Position numbers and translations under genes: made by a program. A stretch of 64,000 bases of DNA from Hexactinellida sp. DTS-2022. Taxonomy: Eukaryota; Porifera; Hexactinellida. The notes under the pieces are model-generated. The model saw only the letters and a program-made list of their open reading frames with translations, searched no databases and had not been told where the DNA came from. Every line of letters starts with the position of its first letter. Position 1 is the first letter of the stretch. Below are positions 31,710 through 43,970 of the stretch, piece by piece. The stretch covers positions 3,224,001 to 3,288,000 of the forward strand of contig JAPNXP010000003.1 of assembly GCA_028753945.1 (NCBI GenBank). The letters run 5' to 3'.

Positions 31710-32660
31710 CTGAATACACAGGAAATCACAATACTTAGTTAAAATTAATTAGCACCCAATGACATCAAAAATAAACAAAAGTCCATATACACAGGTGTAT
31801 ATACACTTGTAGCCAATATAATTCATAGAGTGCACATACGGTGTACATGCATGACATCAACTTCTTAGTGTGCATGCATGTACACGGAAAGTGCATATAC
31901 ACTGCAACATTTCATAGCTTCAGATAGTAGAATCACATCGCCGTCTAAATACTGTACATCATTTTAATCTTAGCACTGATTATACATTGTTGTTGTCAAA
32001 AGTTCTATAAAGTTCGATTAGAGGTTCGAGCCCCGCCCCCCTCAGTTCAAATTTATTCTTCAAATTCGGCGGCCCTGAATTCTGGTAGTATATCTAGCAA
32101 TACTCCATTTTTCAACTTAGGCGTTTTCTTGATAACTCCCGTCTCCATTCGGCACTCTAGGCATATAGCCAATAAAATGCTTCAAGCATACAAACACAGC
32201 TTTCAGCTCATAAACATCGACTCTATATAGAGTTCGCAGACAAGCGGGTCTCAGTTTTGTCGGCTTGAGTGGAATTTTGAAAACTTGAATCTATCATAGG
32301 TGTCGTATTTGCTTCTATAAACTGGGGCATAACAATTGTTCGGCATTCCGAAAGATCAGTAGCTATCAGAATTTAGATAAGAGAATGTTATAGATACGCA
32401 GATAAAGGAGAACGATAAGAAAATATCAATAAAAATTCTATCAAAATTATAAGAATAAACTAGTATATCAATGCTTAAATTTTAATTAAATATTATGGCT
32501 ACTAATAATTACATCTGCTAACGCATCCCTGGTCACAAATTCACAAGCTACTCTTAGACATCATATAAAGTTTTGACTAACCAAATACGTGTACCTTCAA
32601 AACAAACAATAAAAATGTTTGTACTAACAAAATATACAGTAAAACTAAGCCATTTTATAG
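31710..32660. other. No gene seen
   Basis: AT-rich DNA with a patch of self-complementary ACACAGGTGTATATACAC-like words (31780-31910). No open frame or element end is supported. Confidence 0.4.
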
Positions 32661-32664
32661 CATA

Positions 32665-33059
32665 CTAGCGCGCTTTGCATGCTAGGTCGCTTCGCGGTTG
32701 GTGTGTGGTTTTCATACTTATAACATTGATTATAAAGCGTATAGTCCTAAATTTAACAATATGAAATTTTAGTGATTACGCCGTGTCATTAATGTACATG
32801 TTCTATTAAATTTTCAGATTTTTATCTCTTAGAGGGCGCGAATTTTGTACGATTAAGTGAATTTTCAGGGTTCTCGAAAGTTACACTGACGTCATAACTT
32901 GGAGAGGTGTGAGAATTTTTGAGTGGAAACCTCAACTTGTTGGCGGGTGCCAAAAGTTACCCCTATATGCCAAAAATCACATTTGGAAATCGTCCACTTT
33001 CCACTTTCCAAATACATATAAGTATACACATATACAGGTTTGTGTTTTACTAGTATAGA
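32665..33059 (-). mobile_element. Short non-autonomous Helitron
   Basis: On the minus strand it starts TCTATACTAGTAAAACACAA after an A and ends GCGCGCTAG before a T. A hairpin GCATGC-AAA-GCGCGC with one mismatch runs into the CTAG end, and a smaller one (CGCGAAGCG) lies upstream. A truncated relative is at 14094-14221. Confidence 0.85.
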
Positions 33060-33310
33060 TAGAATGCAAGAACAAATAATAATAAAGTCTACCTGAATAT
33101 ATATCATGGCATGTCTGAGAATATAGATAACATAGAGATGCAGGGCATCTTATAGAGAGCTCATCAAGAGTGACTGGAAGTATTCTTACTCTAAGATGAA
33201 AATTCCAACCATCACTTGATCGTAGAATTGAGTGGTTTACCTATAAAGTAATTCAATAGAGAGTTAGTTAAGTGCACACGAATAAACTAGTATAAGCGAA
33301 CTCAATAATA

Positions 33311-33430
33311 AAAATCCAAAATTGCAACTGTGCCGACGCATGTTCCTTTGGTGGCACTATATTTTGGTGGTGTTTTATTGATAGTGCCTCCAAAGGAATA
33401 TGCTGTCTTCACAGCTGCAATTTTGGATTT
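33311..33430. repeat. Composite-repeat hairpin core
   Basis: Arms AAATCCAAAATTGCAACTGT and CAGCTGCAATTTTGGATTT around a GGTGGTGTTTTATTGATAG loop; the left half carries the short GACGCATG form, the right half GCATATTCC. Confidence 0.85.
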
Positions 33431-34073
33431 TTTTCGCCATGTCATGAACGCCTCATGGTGTTTAGACTCATTTAACAAGTTGTTACGGGACTAGGAACTA
33501 TTGTTGAATTTGAAGTTTATTTCTATCTTAAACCATCTTGAATTTATTGCCATTGATTATGTATAGATAATAAATAATATAAATAATATAAATATTTAAG
33601 CATTTTAGCAATGTTATCCAAGGTGACTTTAAATTCAACAAATTCCTTATTTAATTAATTTAATTTGATTCAATCCATTGTATTGTATAAGTCAATTAAA
33701 TAGAAGCCAGCTCGAATTCACAAGTTAAATCAATTTAATTATCGCAAGTTGAAACAATAGTGAAAGATTTAATAAGTTAAATCTTCTTACTCTCGACCAA
33801 TTAAATTACAGCCTCGGTTAGGCATTCTATATGCACACTAACAATTGATAGAAAATCCATTTATACTAATTGGATGCTAGCTGCTAATTCATACTGGGAC
33901 AACCCTCGAATTTAATTGGCTAAGCCATAATTGGATTAGATAGGTGTTAAAATTATTTTATCATAAATCGTAACCCCAGGTGCAAATTAGAAGGGCACTC
34001 CGCACCTACATGCCAAGTTTCAGCTCTCTATGCATAAAGGTGTCCCAGGGCACCGTCAACGGAGAAGAAAAAA

Positions 34074-34195
34074 AAAATCCAAAATTGCAGCCTGTGCCGA
34101 CGCATGTTCATTTGGTGGCACTATTTTTGGTGGTGGCTTATTGATAGTGCCTCCAATGAAACATGCTGTCGGCACAGCTGCAATTTTGGATTTTT
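34074..34195. repeat. Composite-repeat hairpin core
   Basis: The same arms, with GCCTGTGCCGACGCATGTTC on the left and GAAACATGCTGTCGGCACAG on the right. A 79-residue frame across it is a repeat translation. Confidence 0.85.
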
Positions 34196-35289
34196 TTTCG
34201 CCATGTCATCATCACTATGATGGTGTTAAATTATTTCAAAAAGGTGTTACAGAAGGCATCGACCCTTAGAGTGGTGGAAGTTTCCATTTAGTTCACTTAA
34301 TTTTAGAGATATTCAAGTTTGAGTAGATTATAATAGCTGATGACTCAGCATTTTTTTGTGCTGTTGGGTGATCACCCAACACCAACCAACCCTCTCGCAA
34401 AATAGAATTCATAAAATTGTAGAAACACCTTTTTTGACGATGTCATAATCACCTCAAGGTGTCAGGACCCATTTGTACAAGTGTTACGTGGCATAAGGAT
34501 CAATTGATAAATTGGAAGTTTGTTTCTATCTTGTATCATCTCTGAGATTTATGATATTTAATTAATTAGTATAAATATATATTAATATTATTTATAATAT
34601 TATTTATAATATAACACCAATTTTAATGTCAACTTACAATTATTAAGTTAAATTATTTTGTCATAAATAATAAGTTAATAATTTGGCTATCACATTTCAA
34701 TTCCGCACACTCGATAACCCCTAATAAACAAATTGGAAGCATCTATATAAGTCATATACTGACTGAGTTAATTATAATTAATTACGTCAGTATATTTATA
34801 GGGCAACAGTATTCCTGCAGTAAATATAATCACATAATCTGTCGTTGTTAAGGAATGTAAAATCTTAGTTTTCGATTAGAAAATAGAAGCCTACTCGATC
34901 TCACAAGTTGAATCAATATAATTATTAGAAGTTGAAAGAATAGAATTATAATTAACACTTTCATTTGAACTGAAGTGTTAGTAAACAAAGGGAATTTGCA
35001 ACTCAATTGTGGCACAAACGAAGCCTAATTTGAACATTCGTGTACTGTAAAAGGGTGTAGAATATAATTATCTATCGAATGCATATAAATTAAATATCCG
35101 CGCACTATTTATTGTCCCTGTTTAAATATTAAACAGGTGCAAAAATGTGTCCAAAAGTTTTTAATCATAAATCGTGACCCCAGGTGAACATCTGTAACCC
35201 ATGAGACACTAGTCCTGAAAATTTAAGTTATTAGTTAATGAAACTCTGTTCTGTGGACGATCTACGGACCAAAAATAATAACTAACCAA

Positions 35290-35342
35290 GGCACTAAGAT
35301 TAGAACTGGGCCACTATACTATAGTATAGTCGGCACAGTAAT
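35290..35342. repeat. Single 35-nt palindromic unit
   Basis: GCACTAAGATTAGA is followed by ACTGGGCCACTATAC and TATAGTATAGTCGGCACAGT, immediately before a hairpin core. The centre ACTATACTATAGTATAGT is a perfect 18-bp palindrome. Confidence 0.85.
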
Positions 35343-35343
35343 A

Positions 35344-35466
35344 AAAATCCAAAATTGCAGCCTGTGCCGACGCATGTTCCTTTGGTGTCACTATATTTTT
35401 GTGTTGTTTATTGATAGTGCCTCCAAAGGAACATGCTGTCGGCGCAGGCTGCAATTTTGGATTTTT
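35344..35466. repeat. Composite-repeat hairpin core
   Basis: Arms AAAATCCAAAATTGCAGCCT and AGGCTGCAATTTTGGATTTT; the right half reads GTCGGCGCAGG, a variant shared with the cores at 37684, 42234 and 43086. Confidence 0.85.
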
Positions 35467-35989
35467 TTTCGCCATGTCATCATCACTATGTTGGTGTCAA
35501 ATTATTTCAAAAAGGTGTTACAGAAGGCATCGACCCTTAGAGTGGTGGAAGTTTCCATTTAGTTCACTTCATTTTAGAGATATTCAAGTTTGAGTAGAAT
35601 ATAATAGCTGATGACTCAGCATTTTTTATGTGAGTGTTGGGTCATCACTCAACATCAACTAACCCATTTTAAATATCGAATTAACAAAATTGTAAAAAAA
35701 TTTTTTTTTAGCGATGTCATCATCACCTCAAGGTGTCAAGGGCCACTTGTAGAGGTGTTACTTGGCATAAGGATCAATTGATAAATTGGAAGTTTGTTTC
35801 TATCTTCTATGATCTCTGAGATTTATGATATTTAGCTAATCTATATTATTAAATCTCGATTGTTGTTTGTGTGTGTATTTGTGTGTGTGTGTGTGTATGT
35901 GTTTGTCCGGATTGTATTAAAGTGATGGGGGACTAGAAACCGCAATTAATATTGGGATATAAACTAACTTTCAAATGTTATAGTAATAG

Positions 35990-36840
35990 GTAAACAAATG
36001 TTATTAAGGTAAACAATTATGCTGAACACGAATTTCGCGTTTATAAATTTCTCATATTAATATTTGTTGTTGTTGTTTACACAAAATAGGTAAACAAATT
36101 AATGAAAATTCAAAATCAACCTAGAAGTTAGCTTTCAACGGGTATTATTGGTAAACAAGTATGCCGAACATGAATTTCGCGTTTATAAATTTCTCATATT
36201 AATATTTGTTGTTGTTGTTTACACAAAATAGGTAAACAAATTAATGAAAATTCAAAATCAACCTAGAAGTTAGCTTCCAACGGGTATTATAGGTAAACAA
36301 GTATGCTGAACACGATTTTCGCGGTTAAAATTTTCTAATATGAATATTTGTTGTTGTTGTTTACACAAAATATGTCAACAAATTAATGAAAATTCAGAAT
36401 CAACCTAGAAGTTAGTTTTTAACGAGCATTATAGGTAAACAAGTACATATGCTGAACACAATTTTCGCGGTTAAAATTTTCTAATATGAATATTTGTTGT
36501 TGTTGTTTACACAAAATAGGTAAACAAATTAATGAAAATTCAGAATCAACCTAGAAGTTAGTTTTCAACGGGTATTATAGGTAAACAAGTATGCTGAACA
36601 CGAATTTAGCGTTTAAATTTTCTAATATGAAAATTTGTTGTTGTTGTTGTTGTTGTTTACTCAAAATAGCTAAACAATTTAATGAAAATTCAAAATCAAC
36701 CTAGAAGTTAACTTTCAATAGGTATTATAAGTAAACAAGTGTGCTGAACATGAATTTCGCATTTATAAAATTCTAATATGAGTATTTGTTGTTGTTGTTG
36801 TTGTTGTTGTTTACACAAATAGGTAAACAAATTTATGAAA
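35990..36840 (+). repeat. Minisatellite of about 145 bp, six copies
   Basis: Each unit has GCTGAACACGAATTTCGCG (or a close variant; starts near 36020, 36163, 36306, 36453, 36593 and 36742), a (GTT)n run that varies from four to eight triplets, TTTACACAAAATAGGTAAAC, and CAACCTAGAAGTTAGCTTTC. Confidence 0.9.
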
Positions 36841-36887
36841 ATTAGATAGCTATCTACCATTTCCATGGTAGAAAATGTGAGGAGTAA

Positions 36888-36959
36888 GGCCGCTAAGCGG
36901 CCGTTAACTTGAGGTGCGAAGCACCGATCTGTCGCAAAGCGACCGAGACCGAAGGGCTC
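36888..36959 (+). other. Four tandem stem-loops at the Helitron 3' end
   Basis: GGCCGC-TAA-GCGGCC (36888-36902), GGTGC-GAA-GCACC (36913-36925), GTCGC-AAA-GCGAC (36931-36943) and GAGACC-GAA-GGGCTC (36945-36959) follow one another with 1 to 10 nt between them, all with three-nucleotide loops. A Helitron normally needs one such hairpin as transposition terminator. Confidence 0.85.
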
Positions 36960-37683
36960 GTTAGTATATAAATTTAATAAATGTATTAATTATTTAACAC
37001 CATTATTATATACAGCAAAATAAATTAAGTTCAAATATTTGCAATTAATAATAATTTAAATTGAGTTTCACTATAATCTTTGAATTCCACGCACTCGATA
37101 ACCCCAATAATCTAATTGGAACCGTCTCTATAAGTTAAATACAGAATGAATGAATTATAATTAATTACGTCAGTACATTAATTGTGCAAGAATATTCTCG
37201 CAGAAATAAATATAATCACTTAATCTGTCGTTGTTGTTTAATGTAAAATCTTAGGTTTCAATTAGAAAATAGAAGCCTACTCGATCGCACAAGTTGAATC
37301 AATATAATTATAACAAGTTGAAACAATGGAAATAGATTTCACAGTTTTACTGAAATTGAAGTGTGAGTAAACAAAGAAATTTCAACCCCCATTTATGGCA
37401 GAAATAAACTATTTATTAAAAGTTTTCTTCTCCCATCAGACGCAGAATTTTATGGTGAATCCAAATGTGAAATAAAATTTGGGGGTTTAGTAAAATATTT
37501 TTTGATTTATGGACCAGACAAATTTTTAAAGGTGTTAAAGATGTGTCAAAAATTTGTTAACGAAAAATCGTAACCCCAGGTGCAAATTAGACGGTCCCAT
37601 CGCACCTACATGCCAAGTTTCAGCCCATCAACAATTAAGCTCTGGCCAGGGCACCGTCTACGGAGAAAAAAAATAATAATAAA

Positions 37684-37806
37684 AAAATCCAAAATTGCAG
37701 CCTGTGCCGACGCATGTCCCTTTGGTGGCACTATATTTTGTTGGTGGTTTATTGATAGTGCCTCCAAAGGAACATGCTGTCGGCGCAGGCTGCAAATTTG
37801 GATTAT
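37684..37806. repeat. Composite-repeat hairpin core
   Basis: Flanked on the left by CGTCTACGGAG plus an A-rich spacer and on the right by TTTTCGACAAGTCATCAACG, the standard type A flanks. Confidence 0.85.
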
Positions 37807-38123
37807 TTTTCGACAAGTCATCAACGCCCAAGGTGTGAAGAACCATTTGTTAAGTGGTCGGAGGCACAAGGAACGATTGTTGAATTTGAAGTTTGTTTCT
37901 ATCATAAACCATCTAGAGTTTATTGCCATTAATTCATTTTGTATTGATAATATAATATATTAGTAGTAATTTATTTTAGCAATGTTATCCACGGTTGATT
38001 GAGTTGAGTCAACAAATTCCTTATATTATATTATTTTATTTAATCCATTGTATAGTAATACTACAATTAAATAGAAGCCAGCTGGAATTTATAAGTTGAA
38101 TCAATATATTTATCGCAAGTTGA

Positions 38124-38246
38124 AAAATCCAAAATTGCAGCCTGCGCCGACAGCATGTTCCTTTGGAGGCACTATCAATAAACAACACAAAAATATAGTG
38201 CCACCAAAGGAACATGCGTCGGCACAGCTGCAATTTTGGATTTTTT
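38124..38246. repeat. Hairpin core at a strand-switch junction
   Basis: The left flank is the subrepeat TTATCGCAAGTTGAA and the right flank is the inverted CTCCGTAGACGG side, a combination not found in the standard unit. Confidence 0.85.
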
Positions 38247-39266
38247 ATTATTATTTTTATTATTATTTTTTTTCTTCTCCGTAGACGGTGCCCTTGCCTG
38301 AGCTTTATAGTTGATGGGCTGAAACTTGGCATGTAGGTGCGATGGGACCGTCTAATTTGCACCTGGGGTTACGATTTTTGATTAACAAATTTTTGACACA
38401 TCTTTAACACCTTTATATATTTGTCTGCACGTCTGGTCCATAAATCAAAAAATATTTTACTAAACCCCCAAATTTTATTTCACATTTGGATTCACCATAA
38501 AATTCTGCGTCTGATGGGAGAAGAAAACTTTTAATAAATAGTTTATTTCTGCCATAAATGGGGGTTGAAATTTCTTTGTTTACTCACACTTCAATTTCAG
38601 TAAAACTGTGAAATCTAATTCCATTGTTTCAACTTGTAATAATTATATTGATTTAACTTGTTAAATCCTACTCTATTGATTCAACTTGAGATAATTAAAT
38701 TGATTCAACTTATAAATTCCAGCTGGCTTCTATTTAATTGTAGCATTACTATACAATGATTAAATTAAATTAATTTATATAAGGAATTTGTTGACTTTAC
38801 TCAACTCACCGTGGATAACATTGCTAAAATAAATAACTAATAATTTAATTTATTATCAATAAGTAATGAATGAATGGCTTTAAACTAAAGATGGTTTATG
38901 ATAGAACCGTTAAGATTTTACATTCCACAACAATTAAGTGATTATATTTATTTCGGCGAGAATATTCTTGCACAATTAATGTACTGACGTAATTAATTAT
39001 AATTAATTCCTTTTGTATTTAACTTATAGACGGTTCCAATTGGATTATTGGGTTATCGAGTGCGCTGAATTCAAATATGATAGTGAAATTCGATTTAAAT
39101 TAATAATAAGTGCAAATAATTGAACTTTATTTATTTTGCTGTACATGTTAAATTATTAATTTATGAATTAAAAATCCTACTAATTAGCTATATTTCATTA
39201 ATCTCAGAGATGATACAAGATAGAAACAAACTTTCAATTTATCAATTGGTCCTTATGCCACGTACC

Positions 39267-39502
39267 CAGGCCTTCATCTGGGTGCGCGCCGCGCACCCAG
39301 GGGTGCGTGATTTTAAGGGAAATGCTGGAAGGGTGCGTGAAATTGGAATTAATTTGGGTGCGCACTGCGCACCCAGAGTATTTATAATACTAATTTTGGT
39401 CTTTTTTTTGGTAAATATACTATTTTGGTAAATTTGGGTGCGCGATTGAAAAATCAACATCGCCTAGGGTGCGCGGATCTCATAGGGCTAGATGAAGGCC
39501 TG
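39267..39502. mobile_element. hAT MITE, CAGGCCTTCATCTGG ends
   Basis: The 236-bp element has ends CAGGCCTTCATCTGG and (inverse) CAGGCCTTCATCTAG with a perfect 8-bp duplication CACGTACC (39259-39266, 39503-39510). GGGTGCGCGCCGCGCACCC and GGGTGCGCACTGCGCACCC are internal palindromes. It sits in a composite repeat whose other copies run uninterrupted through this place. Confidence 0.93.
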
Positions 39503-39780
39503 CACGTACCACCTATACAAGTGGGTCTTGACACCTTAAGGTGATGATGACATCGTCAAAAAAATGTATTTTTACAATTTTGTGAATTAAATAATTCGCA
39601 TGGGTTGGTTGGAGTTGGGTGAATACCCAACAAGCACTTTATTATATTCTACTGAAACTTGAATATCTCTCAAATGAAGTGAGCTAAATGGAAACTTCCA
39701 ACTCACTAAGGCTCGTTGCCTACTGAAACACCTTTCTGTAATAATTTAACACCTTCATAGTGATGATGATTAGGCGAAAA

Positions 39781-39903
39781 AAAATCCAAAATTGCAGCAT
39801 GTGCCGACAGCATGTTCCTTTGGAGGCACTATCAATAAACCACCACAAAAATATAGTGCCACCTAAGGAACATGCGTCGGCACAGGCTGCAATTTTGGAT
39901 TTT
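39781..39903. repeat. Hairpin core at a strand-switch junction
   Basis: The left flank is the inverted type B flank (GATGATGATTAGGCG) and the right flank is the directly oriented AAATAGAAGCCTACTCG segment; no standard unit joins these. Confidence 0.85.
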
Positions 39904-40357
39904 AAATAGAAGCCTACTCGATTTCACAAGTGGAATCAATATGATTATCGCAAGTTTAAACAATAGTGTAAGATTTAACAAGTTTAATCAATATTTTTAT
40001 TACAAGTTGAAACAATGGAATTAGATTTCACAGTTTTACAGAAATTGAGGTGTGAGTAAACAAAGAAATTTTAACCCCCATTAATGGCAAAAATTAAACC
40101 TTTTGCTGAAAAATTTCTTCTCCCATCAGACGCAGAATTTTAAGATGAATCTAAATATGCAATAAGATTTTGGGGTTTATTAAAACATATTTTGAGTTAT
40201 GGACCAGACAAATTTTGAAAGGTGTTAAGATGTGTCAAAAATTTGTTAATCAAAAATCGTAACCCCAGGTGCAAATTAGACGGTCCCATCGCACCTACAT
40301 GCCAAGTTTCAGCCCATCAACTATAAAGCTGAGGCCAGGGCACCGTCTACGGAGAAA

Positions 40358-40480
40358 AAAATCCAAAATTGCAGCCTGTGCCGACGCATGTTCCTTTGGT
40401 GGCACTATATTTTGATGGTAGTTTATTGATAGTGCCTCCAAAGGAACATGCTGTCGGCACAAGCTGCAATTTTGGATTTT
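40358..40480. repeat. Composite-repeat hairpin core
   Basis: Standard type B flanks: CGTCTACGGAG on the left, CCATGTCATCATCACTATG on the right. Confidence 0.85.
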
Positions 40481-41571
40481 TTTTCCACCATGTCATCATC
40501 ACTATGAAGGTGTTAAATTATTTCAAAAAGGTGTTACAGAAGGCATAGACCCTTAGAGTGGTGGAAGTTTCCATTTAGTTCACTTCATTTAGAGATATTC
40601 AAGTATGAGTAGAATATAATAGCTGATGACTCAGCATTTTTTATGTGATTGTTGGGTCATCATCCAACATCAACTAACCCATTTTAAATACTGAATTAAC
40701 AAAAGTATAAAAACACATTTTTTTAGCGATGTCATCATCACCTCAAAGTGTCAAGACCCACTTGTATAGGTGGCACGTGTCATAAGGACCAATTGATAAA
40801 TTGAAAGTTTGTTTCTATCTTCTATAATCTCTGATATTCATGATATTTAATAAATTAGTATAAATAATTATTTATATTATTTATAATATAACACCAATTT
40901 CAATGTTAACTTACAATTAATAAGTTCAATTATTTTGTCATAAATAATTAATTAATTAATTTGGCTACCACATTTCAATTCCGCACACTCGATAACCCCT
41001 AATAAACAAATTGGAAGCATCTATATAAGTCATATACTGACTGAATTAATTATAATTAATTATTTCAGTATATTAACAGTGCAATAATATTCCCGCAGAA
41101 ATAAATATAATCACATAATCTGTCGTTGTTATGAAATATTTAATCTTAGTCTTCAATTAGAAAATAGAAGCCTACTCGATCTCACAAGTTGAATCAATAT
41201 AATTATTACAAGTTGAAACGATAGAATTAGATTTATCACTTTCAATTGAACTGAAGTGTTAGTAAACAAAGGAAACTTGCAACTCTATTGTGGCACTAAC
41301 TAAACCCAATTTAAAAATTCGTGCACTGTGAAAAGGTGTAGAATTTAATTCTCTATCCGTACATGTAAATTTTATCAAGCTCAATTTTAATTATTTCATG
41401 TAATGAGCCATAATTAGTTTAAATAGGTGTTAAAATTATTTGATGAAAAATCGTAACCCCAGGTGCAAATTAGACGGTCAATCCAAACCTACATGCCAAG
41501 TTTCAGCCCTCAATGCATAAAGCTCGGGCCAGGGCACCGTCTACGGAGAAAAAATATAAATATTAAAGGCA

Positions 41572-41617
41572 GTAAGATTAGAACTGGGCCACTATACTAT
41601 AGTATAGTCGGCACAGT
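41572..41617. repeat. Single 35-nt palindromic unit
   Basis: AGATTAGAACTGGGCCACTA and TATAGTCGGCACAGT directly precede the hairpin core at 41618. Confidence 0.85.
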
Positions 41618-41738
41618 AAAAATCCAAAATTGCAGCCTGTGCCGACGCATGTTCCTTTGGTGGCACTATATTTTGGTGGAGGTTAATTAATAGTGCCTCC
41701 AATGGAACATGCTGTCTGCATAGCTGCAATTTTGGATT
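41618..41738. repeat. Composite-repeat hairpin core
   Basis: The arms are slightly decayed on the right (TGCTGTCTGCATAGCTGC) with a GGTTAATTAATAG loop. Confidence 0.8.
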
Positions 41739-41988
41739 GTTTATCGACATGTCATTATCACAATGAAGGTGTTAAATTAATTAAGCTAGGTGTTTTCGGA
41801 ATGTAATGACCCTTAGTGAGTTGGAAGTTTCATTTTAGCTCACTTCATTTCAAAGATATTCAAGTTTCAGTAGAAAATAATAGGTGATGACTCAGCATTT
41901 TTTATGTGCGTGTTGGGTGATCACCCACCACCAACCAACCCATTCGAATTATATATTTCACAAAATTGTGAAAACTAATTTTTTTCGA

Positions 41989-42055
41989 TGTCATCATCAC
42001 CTCAAGGTGTCATTACACATTGACACCTTGAGGTGATGATGACATCGTAAAAACA
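41989..42055. repeat. Inverted junction of composite-repeat ends
   Basis: TGTCATCATCACCTCAAGG...CATTA is followed a few bases later by its complement CCTTGAGGTGATGATGACAT, making a hairpin from two oppositely oriented unit edges. Confidence 0.8.
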
Positions 42056-42233
42056 CGTGGCATAAAGTTCAATTGATAAATTGTAAGTTTGTTTCTATCT
42101 TGCATCATCTCTGAGAGCTAATAGTATAAATATTTATAAATATTATTAATAATTTAACACCTATTTGAATTTACTAAGTAAAATTAATTTGGAACCAAAT
42201 TTCAATTTCGCACACTCGATGATCCCTAATAAA

Positions 42234-42356
42234 AAAAATCCAAAATTGCAGCCTGTGCCGACGCATGTTCCTTTGGTGGCACTATATTTTTTTGTTGGTT
42301 TATTGATAGTGCCTCCAAAGGAACATGCTGTCGGCGCAGGCTGCAATTTTGGATTT
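42234..42356. repeat. Hairpin core at a junction
   Basis: The left flank is the CGCACACTCGATGATCCC segment of the unit body rather than CTACGGAG; the right flank is standard type A. This is a third kind of switch at the core. Confidence 0.85.
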
Positions 42357-43085
42357 TTTTTCGCCAAGTCATCAACGCCCAAGGTGTGAAGAAGCATTTG
42401 TTATTTGGTCCGAGTCACAAGGAACGGTAGATAAATTTGAAGTTTGTTTCTATCATAAACCATCTAGAGTTTAATGCCATTCATTCATTATGTATTGATA
42501 ATAAATTATATTATTAGTTAGTTATTTTAGCAATGTTATCCACGGTGATTTGAGTTTAGTCACAAATTCCTTATTTAATTTAAATTGTTTTAATTCATTG
42601 TATAGTAATACTACAATTAAATAGAAGCCAGCTGGAATTTATAAGTTAAATCAATATAATTATAGCAAGTTGAATCAATTGAAGAGGATTTAACAAGTTA
42701 AATCAATATAATTATTACAAGTTGAAACAATGGAATTAGATTTCACAGTTTTACTGAAATTGAAGTGTGACTAAACAAAGAAATTTCAACCCCCATTTAT
42801 GGCAGAAATTTAACCCTTTATTGAAAGTTTTCTTCTCCCATCAGACGCAGAATTTGATGGTGAATCCAAATATGAAATAAAAATTGGGGGTTTAGTAAAA
42901 CATTTTTTTAGTTATGGACCAGACAAATTTTGAAAGGTGTTAAAAATGTGTCCAAAATTTGCTAATAAAAAATCGTAACCCCAGGTGCAAATTAGACGGT
43001 CCCATCGCACCTACATGCAAAGTTTAAGCCCATCAACTCTAAAGCTCTGGCCAGGGCACCGTCTACGGAGAAAATAATAATAATA

Positions 43086-43208
43086 AAAAATCCAAAATTG
43101 CAGCCTGTTCCGACGCATGTTCCTTTGGTGGCACTATATTTTTTTGTTGGTTTATTGATAGTGCCTCCAAAGGAACATGCTGTCGGCGCAGGCTGCAATT
43201 TTGGATTT
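43086..43208. repeat. Composite-repeat hairpin core
   Basis: Standard type A flanks on both sides. It is nearly identical to the core and right flank at 42234-42500, so the two were copied together recently. Confidence 0.85.
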
Positions 43209-43970
43209 TTTTTCGCCAAGTCATCAACGCCCAAGGTGTGAAGAAGCATTTGTTATTTGGTCCGAGTCACAAGGAACGGTAGATGAATTTGAAGTTTGTT
43301 TCTATCATAAACCATCTAGAGTTTAATGCCATTCATTCATTATGTATTGATAATAAATTATATTATTAGTTAGTTATTTTAGCAATGTTATCCACGGTGA
43401 TTTGAGTTTAGTCAACAAATTCCTTATATTATTGTATTTTATTTAATCCATTGTATAGTAATACTACAATTAAATAGAAGCCAGCTGGAATTTATAAGTT
43501 GAATCAATATAATTATCGCAAGTTGAAACAATAGTGAAAGATTTAATTAGTTAAATCAATATAATTATTACAAGTTGAAACAATAGAATAAAATTCAATA
43601 TAATTATTACAAGTTGAAACAATAGAATTGGATTTAACAGTTTTACTGAATCTCAAGTGTGAGGAAACACAGGAGATTGGCACCCCAATTATGGCACAAA
43701 CCTAGGCTAAATTGAACATTTGTGAATTGCCAAAAGGTGTAGAAATTAATTCTCTATCCGTATGTGTAAATTTTATCAAGCTCAATATTATTTATTTCAT
43801 GTTATGAGCCATAATTAGTTTAAATAGGTGTTAAAATTATTTGATCAAAAATCGTAACCCCCAGGTGCAAATTAGACGGTCATTTCGCAACTACATGCCA
43901 AGTTACAGTCCTCAATGTATACAGGTGTGGTCAAGGCACCGTCTACGGAGAAAAAATAAAATAAATAATA

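Larger units (their letters stand above)
33290..35839 (+). repeat. Composite repeat block (type B units)
   Basis: Successive units with the order: TCACAAGTTGAATCAATATA subrepeats, GTAACCCCAGGTGCAAATTA, CATGCCAAGTTTCAGC, GGGCACCGTC, hairpin core, TCGCCATGTCATCATCACTA, GTGGAAGTTTCCATTTAG, GCTGATGACTCAGCATTTTT, GTTGGGTGATCACCCAAC, and GATGTCATCATCACCTCAAG. The last word recurs at 34441 and 35715, a unit of 1274 bp. No coding content. Confidence 0.85.
35840..36964 (+). mobile_element. Helitron-like element with minisatellite and four 3' hairpins
   Basis: It starts TCTATATTATTAAATCTCG after an A, continues with a GTGTGT tract, carries about six tandem 145-bp units, and ends with four consecutive hairpins before TTAG and a T. 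The host sequence on both sides is the composite repeat, which is continuous in other copies (GATATTTAATTAATTAGTAT). Because the host itself may supply TTAG, the right end is 36960 or 36964. No gene is present, so it depends on another element's Rep/helicase. Confidence 0.75.

Noticed and set aside
35990..36840. CRISPR array
   Set aside because: The six units are 145 bp, diverged, AT-rich and contiguous with no unique spacers; the context is a eukaryotic Helitron-like element.
37580..38362. Overlapping frames of 108-127 residues containing MPSFSPSTIKL and CADACPFGGT
   Set aside because: They are translations of the composite repeat and its hairpin on both strands; the same peptides reappear at every unit in changing contexts and frames.
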